The notes beneath the pieces were generated by a model that saw only the letters and a list, made by a program, of their open reading frames with translations, was not told the origin of the DNA and did not search any database. 64,000 nucleotides of DNA from Nannochloropsis oceanica (taxonomy: Eukaryota > Sar > Eustigmatophyceae > Eustigmatales > Monodopsidaceae). The position numbers and the translations under genes were made by a program. Below are positions 45,158-54,945 of this stretch, in pieces. Location: NCBI GenBank assembly GCA_004519485.1, contig CP038128.1:62001-126000 (forward strand). The letters are read 5' to 3'. The first letter of the stretch is position 1. Each line of letters begins with the position of its first letter.

Positions 45158-45956
45158 GGCTTACAAGGTTTGTTGCGTAATAATGAGTTGAGCCGATTCC
45201 TGTCTAGTCTAGCTTTTGGGATTGGGGAGAGATCCACTGATTAGAGCGTAGACTAGGGATAGACTCGTCCCCAACACGGGTCAAACAAGCAATCATGATG
45301 GCTCAAGGCTATCTTGGCACACTATGATACGCTACTGCGGCTGGTGCCACTCCCCATGGCCCTGTATAGTTTACGTCGGCCGCCAAAAACAGACGGCACG
45401 TAGCATGTATGAAACTGACTTTTTCCACCGATTGTTTTTCTTATTGCGCGAGCGGCGACGCAAGAGGCCGATTGTTGATAACTTTACCTCGACTGTGTTG
45501 GAGTTATATTCGCACTTGTCTACCCTGCGCACTGGACCCATACACTACACACACTCTACAGGCAACCGGAAGAGGACAAATCAACCACAGTCAGAAATAG
45601 GCGGCCGTTGGGATAACAGAATTAATTAATTCAGCGATCCCGTGTACGGGATGTTCTTTCGTTTTTGTTTTTGACGCCCCTCTTCTCCTTGCTTCATATT
45701 ATCTGTTCCATTTGGTCGCGATGACGACGTGCTGGGCCATCCTCTGGCATTGAAAGCTGGCGGGATATGTGCTGCCGGGAGTGCAAGGGGGAGCGTTGGA
45801 TTGAGAGATTTGAAAGGCTTCAACGAGTTCTCATCATGACACGCAGGTGCTTCATGCGTGCCCGCCCGCCCGCCCATGCATCACATTTACGAATAAGCCG
45901 ACTTATAATACCTCTGTTCTTGTCTCTTTCATCGTTCTGTGTAGGCAGCAAGGCCC
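45158..45956. other. Divergent intergenic region
   Basis: It separates the small membrane protein (minus) and the aminotransferase (plus) and must contain both promoters. A short open frame at 45324-45629 has no support. Confidence 0.5.
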
Positions 45957-48900
45957 ATGTCCACGGCGGCGGCAACAGCGGCGGCGGCGGCAATGCGGCG
46001 GAGCCTTCTCCTGGGCTGTAGCAGCAGGAGCAGCGGCCGTCGCGTCCTCCCGCCCCTTCACCTTCTGCCGCAGCAACGGCACCACCGACTACACAACGAG
46101 GCCGCAAATGGCGCTGATATTGACGTACGTGGACAGCTTTTGGTCGAAAGGGGCGGGGAGGAATTGGAGGGAGGTGTGAGGGAGGTAGACAGGCAGATAG
46201 GCATGCTTACTTTCTATTTCCACCACCCTTGCAGCCCAAGCTCATGACCATCCAACGGACAACAACCCCAAGGGTAAGTGCCGCATCTTCGCACATTTCT
46301 TTTCCCTCGCTCCCGGCTACCAACAGGTATCCACCCATTTCCCGTCGTCCAATTCATTTTCCCCTCCCCTCTTTCCTCCCTCCTTTCTTCCTCCTGATTA
46401 ATCTGCCACTTCTCGCTCAGGCCAAGGTGCCACAGAAGGAGCTTGTGTTCGGCAAAGTATTTAGCGATCACATGCTCGAAATCGACTGGGACGACGAGAA
46501 GGTGAGAGGGCACGGGGAGGCTGGACGAAAGAACAGGGGAGGAGGAAGGGAGGAAAAGAGGGAGGGAGGGAATGAGGGAGGGGTGTGGCAAGAAAGATCC
46601 GAGGCGGCGGGCATGAGCTCGATCGAAGCTGAGATTGCATGGATTTATAAATCGTTGGTGTTTGTCTGCCGTTCTCGACCAGTGTACCCTCCTAGACCTC
46701 CCTCATTCCCTCTCTCCCTCCCTACCTGCCTGCCTCCGTCCTTCCGCAGGGCTGGCACCCCCCGAGGATATCCCCCTTCCATCCGCTCTCTCTCTCCCCC
46801 GCCGCCTCCGTCCTCCATTACGCCCTAGAGTGCTTCGAAGGGATGAAGGCCTTCAAAGACATCAACGGTCGGTTACGTCTCTTCCGTCCAGATTTGAACA
46901 TGGCGAGGCTCAACACCTCCCTGGCCCGCCTGTACATGCCGGTAGGGGGGGGGGGGAGGGAGGGAGGGAAGGAGGGAGAGAAAGGGGCAGGTAAAATGAC
47001 CCGATGTGGCTTTTTTCACGCACCCTGCTTTTTTGGGGGTCGAATGTGCAATAATCGCTCCTACAGGCTGTAAATGCCGAGGCCTTCATAGAGTGCATCA
47101 AGTAAGTCCCTCCCTCCCTGCTTCTCTCCTTCCCTCCCTCCCTCCTTCCCTCCTTCCCTCCCTCCCTCCCGTCCATCTTTCTCCACTTGCCAACACTCTT
47201 TCCTCCCCTCCCTTCCTCCCTCTTCACCCCCTCCTCCCAGGGAGCTCGTCCGACAAGACCGGGACTGGGTCCCTGAGGGCGACGGTTACTCCATTTACCT
47301 CCGGCCCACGGCCATCTCGACCTATGTACGTCTCGAGAGAGGAAGGGAGGGAGGAAAGGTGTGGATAAGGACCTGGGAGAGAGGAGGCTCTGCCTTGTGT
47401 TTTGGCGGCATAGTTCCTTTTCAATTCTACCACTCGCGCTCACCCTTCTCTCTCTTCCCTTGCCCTTCCCTCCCTCCCTCCCTCCAGCCCTTCCTGGGCG
47501 TGGGCGCCACCAAGGAGATCAAGCTCTACTGCATCATGAGCCCCGTCGGGCCATACTACCCGGAAGGCTTCAATCCCATCAGACTCTACGCGGACACCCT
47601 CAATGTCCGCGCTTGGCCAGGCGGCGTGGGCAACACCAAAGTGCGGTCCCTCCCTCCCTCCCTCCCTCCCTTCCTCCGTCCCTTCCTCTCTCCCTCGTCT
47701 CGTTATGGCTGACTGGCTTCTCTCCCTCTTTCCCTCTTTCCCTCTCTCCCTCCGCCATTCTCTCCTTCCCCCTACAGCTGGGTGGGAACTACGGCCCGAC
47801 CATCCGCCCGCAGATGCAGGCAACCAAGTTAGGCTGCGCTCAGGTAGGAGTGTCCTCCCTTCCCTCCCTCCCTCCCTCCCTCCCTCCCTCCCTCCCTCCC
47901 TCCCTCCCTCCCTCCCTCCCTCCCTCCCTCCCTCCCTCCCTCCCTCCCTCCCTCCCTCCCTCCCTCCCTTCCTCCCAATCTTGCTCCCTCCCTCCCTCCC
48001 TTCCTCCCTCCCTCCCTCCCTCCCTCCCTTCCTCCCAATCTTGCTCCATCCTTCGCGCACTTTCCGTCATCCCCTTGCCTCTTTCCCAAGGTGCTGTGGT
48101 TGGGCGAAAACCACACAGTCACAGAAGTGGGGGCTATGAACGTCCTCTTCTTCTGGATCAACGAACAAGGTGCGTTTCACCCTCCTTCCTTCCCTCCCTC
48201 CCTCCCTCCCTCCCTCCCTCCTTCCTTCCCTCCCTCTCTCCTCCCCTCCCTCCCTCCCTCCCCTTCTTGATTTCTGCCTTCATCCTGTCGCAGGCAAGGG
48301 GAAATACCCGATTGCTGCGCCCTGGCACAACAGTAACCCTCCCTCCCTCCCTCCCTCCCTCCCTCCCTCCCTCCCTCCCTCCCTCCCTCCCTCCCTCCCT
48401 CCCTCCCTCCCTCCCTCCCTCCCTCCAGGCGAGAAAGAGCTCATAACTGCCCCTCTTTGCAGAGGGGACATTCTCCCCGGCGTTACCCGCCGCTCCATTT
48501 TGGAGCTGGCTCGTGAGTGGGGAGAGTTTAAGGTGACAGAGCGGGCCGTGGGTATGAAGGAGGTGGTTAAGGCAAACGATGAGGGGAGGGTAAGTCTCAT
48601 CGATCCTGCGCCCCCCCTCCCCCTGTCCTCCTCCCATCCCTCCTTTCCCTTTCGCGCGCTAAATTGCTCGTTGCTTGTCGCCTCTCATTCCACCCCCTCC
48701 CCCCTCTCCTCCGTTCCTCCTCCCTTCTTCCCTCAGCTCCTCGAGGCCTTTGGGGCAGGCACGGCCGTGGTGGTGTGTCCAATTAAGGGCATTTTATATC
48801 AAGGCAAAGAGGTGTCTTTCATCAAGGAGGGGGAGCAGGTGGGCCCCCTCACAATAAGGGTTTGGGATGCACTGACCGACATCCAGGTAATACACGGCCC

Positions 48901-49072
48901 CCCTCCTTCCCTCCCTCCCTCCCTCCCTCCCTTCCTCCCCAGATGTCTCCACAGTTTCATCCTTCTTGTCATCACCCCTCCCTCTCTCCCATCCCCCCTC
49001 CTCCCCCCCCCTCACCCTGCCATTTCTTAGTACGGCAAGATTGAACATGCCTGGAGTGTCCTGATTGACTGA
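45957..49072 (+). CDS. Branched-chain amino acid aminotransferase
   Basis: Twelve exons (45957-46124, 46235-46273, 46421-46501, 46750-46941, 47067-47101, 47241-47325, 47488-47640, 47778-47843, 48091-48169, 48429-48589, 48737-48886, 49031-49072) give 416 residues. The fold-IV PLP enzyme pattern is clear: LVFGKVFSDHM, LHYALECFEGMKAFK, LRLFRPDLNMARLN, GVGNTK followed by LGGNYGPT with the PLP lysine at about 251 as the last residue of exon 7, EVGAMNVLFFWI and GDILPGVTRRSILELA. It interconverts Leu, Ile and Val with their 2-oxo acids. The Ala/Arg-rich acid-free start suggests a mitochondrial or plastid presequence. A 39-nt candidate cassette exon lies at 48294-48332. Confidence 0.93.
47855..48056 (+). 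repeat. (CCCT)n microsatellite in aminotransferase intron
   Basis: Long TCCC/CCCT runs with a duplicated segment CCTTCCTCCCAATCTTGCTCC at about 47968-47990 and 48028-48050. They fill most of the intron 47844-48090. Open frames of Pro-Ser-Leu on one strand and Gly-Arg-Glu on the other are artefacts. Confidence 0.9.
48294..48332 (+). other. Candidate 39-nt cassette exon of the aminotransferase
   Basis: The acceptor TGTCGCAG is followed by 13 codons (KGKYPIAAPWHN with edge codons) and a GTAACC donor. Its phase matches both neighbours, so inclusion or skipping keeps the reading frame. Skipping gives the usual family sequence; inclusion adds 13 residues just before EKELITAPL. Confidence 0.35.
48335..48427 (+). 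repeat. (CCCT)n microsatellite forming almost a whole intron
   Basis: Between the GTAACC donor of the candidate cassette exon and the CCAG acceptor at 48425-48428 there is nothing but TCCC repeats. The same tract is the pyrimidine tract of exon 10 whichever way the intron is spliced. Confidence 0.85.
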
Positions 49073-50161
49073 GCGCAAGGATATCGGGAATGAGAGGGGG
49101 AGGGGGAGGATGGGAAGGAGGAAGGGATGGAGGGCATGTGAAGGGAGCAGTGGGAGCAGCAGCTAGCGCGGCATGTACATAGCAGGAGCAAGAGAGAATT
49201 GACGGTCCAGGCAAGAGAGTAGCTTATTTTTGCCCTCCCTCCCTTGCTTCCTCTCTCCTTCTTTCGTCCTCTCCATTCTCCTCTTAACTTTTTGGCGTGG
49301 TGGACTGTGAATAGCAATACTGTTGTTTTTATCGATAGAAAGGAGGTGGAAAAAGATGCACAAAGGCAGTATGAAGAAGGAAGCAAATAAGGAGACAGGG
49401 AAAAGGAGGGTGGAAAAAAGGGAATTCTTACGCCTGTACGTACCCTGATAGAGAAGGGAGTGATTGAATGATGAATGAGAAATACCGAGACAGAGCTCGC
49501 GGTAAATAAATCGAGAGGGGCTACAAATAAGGCACTAGAGGCCCGAAAAGAATTAAACATGAGATGGGAAAGAAAGAAAATCGCGTGCTTGAGACAGGCG
49601 TTTTATCGGGGGCTGTTCTATGATTTGGCCTCCCCTGTGACTACCTTCCTAGCATCCATCGCGCGTCCCTCCCATCAAAACCTGCAGCGCATGACTTTCA
49701 TTTCTTCTCTATGTCCGTCATGCCGGCCTTCCCCTACTTCCAGTCCTAATCTTTGTCCGTGTAATCGCGTTCTTACTTTTTCTACTGGCACAATGCTGTC
49801 CGCGGATATGAAGAATATGACCGACTTGGTTTCGCCTGGGTCGTCATGTGATCATGAAGACTCGTTTATATGCATGAAGGACATTGTTTGATGCGTTTTC
49901 GGACGTGCATATGCACAAACGTATATGAAGTCGGCAGCCTTCACATTCCCTCACTAGCTCATCCGCCGTCGTTTCGACCGCCGTTGGTTCTCCTTTCGTG
50001 AATCATTCGTTGCCGCCTTCTTCAGTCTCCTCGTATGCCCCTTTTTCGCGATGCTCTATATCCTCTTTTTCTCAATATGCCTTCAAATTGATCCGTATGG
50101 TGCCTCCTTCGTGTACTCATTCACCTCCTTCCCTCTCATCCTTTCTATCTCCCTCCCTCTC
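49073..50161. other. Convergent intergenic region
   Basis: It follows the aminotransferase stop and precedes the 3' end of the bZIP-PAS gene. An open frame at 49475-49891 (plus) is uncharacterised and I do not call it. Confidence 0.45.
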
Positions 50162-51613
50162 CTACCGTCTCTTGGTCCGTTTGCATCCTTCTTCCCTCTC
50201 CTCCTCCCTCACTCCCTTATCCCCCTCACCCTCCTTGCCGCTCAGCACCTGTCTCTCTTTCACCTCCACCCCTCCTTTCATCCTCCCTTCTTTCTTCGCC
50301 ACTTTCTCCTCGTCCTTTATCCACAATGAGCACACCAACCCCTGCCGTCCAAATGCCACCCACATCTTAGTCTCTACCACCTCGCCCTCCCTCCCCCCCT
50401 CCCTACCCTCCTCCCTACCCCCATTCCAAAGCCGGCATCGCAAAGGTGGCCCTCGAGAGGAGTCCCGAGAGAGAATGAGCCGCTGAAGAAAAGGAGAGAT
50501 GACGAGGGCGTCATCAGGATGGATCAAGCTGTAAAAAGACCTTCCCAACATACAGCTGCTGCCAATGCTGCCGCTGGTGCTGCTGATTTTGCTGTTGATG
50601 CCACTGGTGCTGTTGCTGATGCTGCTAAGCAGACGCACTGCCGTCCGGTTCGCATACATCACCAGGGCATTCAGGTCGGGAGCGAGGACAAGCCGAAGGG
50701 CAGGACTCTCTTCCACCATCGCCTCAAAGGCGCGCATGGCCTCCACGTCCCTCGTCAGCTCTACCGCCAACTCCTCACTCCGAAGGCGTGCTACCCGACT
50801 GTATTCTCGTGCGCGGGCTTTGCGTCGCTCCACTTTTTCCTCCGCCGTGAGTGTAGAGAGATCATTTCGTGGGGCGCGTGGAAGTTTGGCACCTGTTTGG
50901 GCAGGGGTGAGGTATTTATCCATGAGGGAGGGACGGAGGCCGGGGAGGAGACCCACGAGGGAAGTAGATTCGCCAGGTCGGATATCGGAGGCATTGAGAG
51001 AGAAGGAGAGGAAGGGGGGGAGGGCATTGTTGTTGTTGGTGGAGGCGGCGGCAGCGGCGGCGGCGGAGGAGGAGGAGGTGGAGGCTGAGAAGGAGAAGGA
51101 GGACATAGGAGGTGTTGTGAGGATGGTGGGGAGAGGCGTTGAGGTGGAGGAGGAGGTGATAGAGGAGGAGGAGGAGGAGGAGGAGGAAAAAAAGGAGGAG
51201 GGAAAGACGAAGGATGGCGGCTGCGAGGAATCAGGTGTGCTCCAGGCGCTTTTTTTGGTGCAGTCGCTGTTGGCCGAGACTGACGAAGAGTTGGATGAAG
51301 GGAAGGAGGCAGTGGTACAGGGGGAGGGGATCGAAATGGTGGGATGTGCCTTGACCTCCTTGAATAAGGGTCGGTGATCACTGAAGACAGTGCTGGTGGT
51401 GCAGGGGGAGGGAGAAAAGGAGAAGGAAGGAGCGGAAGAGGTGGAGGAGGAGGACTCAACACCCGCGGTGGCCCTAACGGTTGAGATTGGATTGGAGTTG
51501 GTGCTAGTAGAGTGGGCTTTGTGAAGGAAGGCCGCTGCGGAAGAAGGCCTCCGCCACGTTGATATCAGAGGAGCCGCAGGAAATTGCTGCTGCCGCTGCT
51601 GCTGCCGCTGGTT

Positions 51614-51648
<35 letters not shown>

Positions 51649-51649
51649 T

Positions 51650-51691
<42 letters not shown>

Positions 51692-52435
51692 CATATGGTA
51701 GTAATGTTGTTGCCGTTGTCCTTGCTGCAGGTACTGCTGAATCTGAAAATGCTGCATTTGTCCGTCCTGCGGTTGCTTCGGCTGCTGTGGCTTATGCTGT
51801 ATCTGCTGCTTGCACGGTTTCTGGAACCAGGCTTGGTCTTGATCTTTTATGGCAGGCAAGACAGAGCCGGTCAGTGGTGGAGAGAGGAGCAAAGAAGAGG
51901 GGTTGCTGGTGCAGCCTGCCAAGGAAGAAGCGAAGGGGACCAAAGCTGCAGGGTGATAGTGTTGCAGGAAGGGGTGCTTGCTGCAGAGGGACGAATAGTT
52001 GGAGGGCATGGAGGGAGTCAAAGTAAAAGAAGGAAGCAAGAGAGACGGGGAAATATGAGCAGGAGGGCCACCCGACCATTTTTGTGGCTGATACTGAGGC
52101 TGTTGCGGCTGCTGTATGGGGCGACATAAATGCTGTGGGTGGGCTTGGCACCCATCGACCACTCCCTTGATTTGCGGCCCGTCTACCCCCCGGTGATTTG
52201 GACACCCATTCTCCGTTCCGTGTGGCTTCGAGGAAGGGACAAGGCGACAGGTAGCCTGTACCAGCCTCGAAAATGAAGACGGCGCATGGACAGGAGGATC
52301 CATGGTGATGTGTGCAACGGCAGCTTTGTTGGGGGTGGTGGTACTGCTGGTACTACTGCTGCTGAGAGCTGCTCCTGCACGAGTCTGTAGAGTTGCGGCG
52401 GCCGCAAGAGCTGCTATACCGCAGCCCTCATCCAT
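50162..52435 (-). CDS. bZIP-PAS-like transcription regulator
   Basis: A single exon of 757 residues. The N-terminal two-thirds is low-complexity: polyA, polyS, polyT and CAG-encoded polyQ runs (near residues 245-290), as in transcription activation regions. Near residue 535, LTAEEKVERRKARAREYSRVARLRSEELAVELTRD, seen as EEKVERRKARAREYSRVARL plus a helical continuation, resembles a bZIP basic region, though the usual Asn-x7-Arg core is altered to Tyr. A PAS-like domain follows (LVLAPDLNALVMYANRTAVRLL, MLGRSFYSLIHPDDALVI). bZIP-PAS proteins are known from stramenopiles. A translated GGGA microsatellite (GGREEGREGGREGE) interrupts the PAS region. The acidic and basic tail ends CKRTKRR, a possible nuclear signal. 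Confidence 0.7.
51585..51692 (-). repeat. CAG trinucleotide tracts coding polyQ
   Basis: CTG-rich on the plus strand, CAG on the coding strand, in blocks of up to about eleven units separated by AAC codons. It lies inside the bZIP-PAS gene. Similar CAG tracts lie in the polyQ protein gene at 10782-10814 and 11158-11193. Confidence 0.9.
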
Positions 52436-53484
52436 CCCTTAGTCCTGCATGTGGAGTATAATTATGTCATGAAGACCGTCAAATTAGGAAAGCACACAGA
52501 AATACAGGACGTTTCTTCTTCACGCGTTTCGCATCAGCGCTCATAAGCGAACTTTCTTTTTCGCTCTCCATACTCCGGCACCCTAGAAAGTCCAACTGAA
52601 GAATTTTGGTGCGACAAATGTGCCTATTTACTAGACTCACTGGGAAAGACGCTGCATGGCGGGCTCGGAAAGCGTAAAGGGCTCATGTGACGTAGCTGAC
52701 TGAAACGACGGCAAAAGGCCCATAGGCGAACACTTAATAAGTGATCGAAAACTATTATCTGTACAAGCTTCTCCTATCCGAACAAGGCTACGAAATACAT
52801 GGCTGCAGCAATGCATAAGCTCACATTCCACCGTGCGTGGTGGACTGCTTAGCTTTTATTTGTGCCAAACTCTGGTTCGGTGGAATGATTTCGGAGAAGG
52901 CGCGGCGGAACGTACGTGCGGCGTCCCTCTCATCCGCTCTCCGCGGATGGCTCCAGGCTCCTAAAAATAATGCTCTCTAGCCGACGTGGACCTATATCTT
53001 TAACTTCGACTCGAAGATACAAATGCAGATAACAAATTATGAAAGAGGCTACTACCGTTCTTTGTCAATTTTACTTAATTTATTTGCTTCGCTCGGTGGA
53101 AGGGATTGATCCCAAGAAGGGTTGGTCAAAGGGAGGTCGGGGTTCCTCGTAGGGAGTGTCGTTGTTTACCCCATAATAGTATTTTCGATTGCATATTTTT
53201 GGTGGGAGGTGGGTTTTGATGCCTAACTTACGAATAGTAAAAATGACCTCTGAAGCGTTAAGTGGGGGGAAAAGGTAAATAACGTAACATGGCTGACGAC
53301 ATTTGCGTATGCTGTGCCCCCCCAAGGCGTGATAGTGGAAACACGATGTTCGTCTCGGACTCTCTTGACCAAATCGGCCAATTTACCCCCTCCCCCCGCA
53401 ATTGAAAGCTCAAATAATATGTCAAGGCTTGATTCTTTCCAACTCCTCCCGTTTTCTTTTCCGTCAACCTGTGGATATTTTAAT
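52436..53484. other. Intergenic, no supported gene
   Basis: It contains the bZIP-PAS promoter and the 3' flank of the Tim13-like gene. Short overlapping frames on both strands (52637-52831, 53223-53507) carry no recognisable domain. Confidence 0.45.
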
Positions 53485-54512
53485 CTATCGTGTGGCGCTG
53501 CGCTCACTCAGGGTATGTTGCACGACGTTCATGGTCTCAATGTACCGATCCATGCACATGGCGACGCAACTTTGCTCCTGCACATTTTGTAAGAAGGAGA
53601 GTGTGGGGAGATATCAAGATATCAAAAGTGGGCGGTAAATTATCTATATATATATATAAAATTATTGTCCCCCTTCTTCCGCCCCTCTGTTCTATGATTG
53701 GCGGCTTTCCCCCTCCCCGCCCTCATGCACCCTCCCAATCCCCCTTTACCTTGGACTCCAGACGATTCCCACTCTTCCCGGTGCACTTGGTGAAGCATTT
53801 GTCGGTCATTTTTTGCACCAGTTCCTGCATGGCTTGCGCTGCCATCTCCGAGCGAAACTGTGGTGAGGAAAAGCAGAATATGAGCAGAGGAAGAAACACC
53901 GCCCTTCATCCAAAGTTTCCTACGCTAAATGACGCGAAAAAACAACTTGAAAAGACAGATTACATGCCGGCGCTTATTTTGAATCACGTGTCGCTTTATC
54001 AATCCTCTTCCATCTCTCCTTGAAGAGAAATTAACATGCCTGGACAGCGGATAATCGAGAGGACGGGCACTGTTACCAAGCTCATTGTAAAAAGTTCATC
54101 CATCTCTTCAGATGCTGTCCAAAGGTTCCCTTCGACATAAGACATCCAAATTATGCCAGCATGGGAGTGCTAGTGCGCTATAAGGAGCTCACCCCGTGAG
54201 GCTACCCTTTTTGCCTCGTCCCTGCATCACATCTCCCAGCCACATGACAAATACACCGACTAAACGCCAAGCAGGTTTTGACATGAGGCCTCCCTATACT
54301 TATATGACCTTATTCGGCTGAGATATGGATATCACTGCTGCCATATTGCCTCCGACACGCCCTGCAGCTTGCCCCAGAACACATGCATCCATCCCTTCCC
54401 ACTCCCCTCCTCCACTACGCACAAGCAAAGAAGCCTCCATTCTATCCTCGTACTATACACTAACCTTGTGGATGACCGCCTCTTGTTGGTCGGGGGTGAG
54501 CTTTTGTGCCAT
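53485..54512 (-). CDS. TIM13: Tim13-like small mitochondrial import chaperone
   Basis: Three exons (54512-54465, 53857-53750, 53577-53485) give 82 residues, the normal length for small Tims. The twin CX3C motif is intact: CFTKC in exon 2 and CVAMC in exon 3, with a loop of about 15 residues between the motifs. MAQKLTPDQQEAVIHKFRSEM and DRYIETMNVVQHTL complete the helices. Tim8-Tim13 hexamers escort hydrophobic precursors across the intermembrane space to the inner or outer membrane. Tim13 fits better than Tim8, 9 or 10 by the MTDKCFTKC block, but the distinction is not certain. The first intron (54464-53858) is the longest at about 600 nt. Confidence 0.87.
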
Positions 54513-54945
54513 GGCTTGTTATGGTGTGGTTTGGTGGTGGTGTCTTGGAGGAGGGGAGGGCTTCATGTAGATATATGTGTGTGGATGGAATGAGCTGCTG
54601 CGTTACGAGGGCTGTCGTAGATACAGGAACGCACACCACACGTTTCCCAGGCGATTGCCTCTCGATTTGCGGGGCCCTACATAGGACCCCTTGCTCCTCA
54701 TCCTACAGCGTCATCCACCAGCACGTGGTCCTCGCTCCTCACACTAACACTGCCTGTCGCCAAAAAAAAAAGTTTTTCCACTACCCCTATTTTGGGCAAC
54801 CCTCCAAATCCTTTGTAGACACACACAATCCACATCAACCAACCCACCACGTATTTGATTCATCTCAAAATGACCACAGGTGTTGCAGGGTAACACATCG
54901 TCCAGGCATCAGCCGAGAGAGGCTGCAAGGAAGCGCTCACCCATC

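Noticed and set aside
47361-48446. Very long Pro-Ser-Leu open frame on the plus strand, and Gly-Arg-Glu frames on the minus strand, over the aminotransferase
   Set aside because: They are read from (CCCT)n repeats, which lack stops in most frames. The real exons of the aminotransferase lie in between, in other frames.
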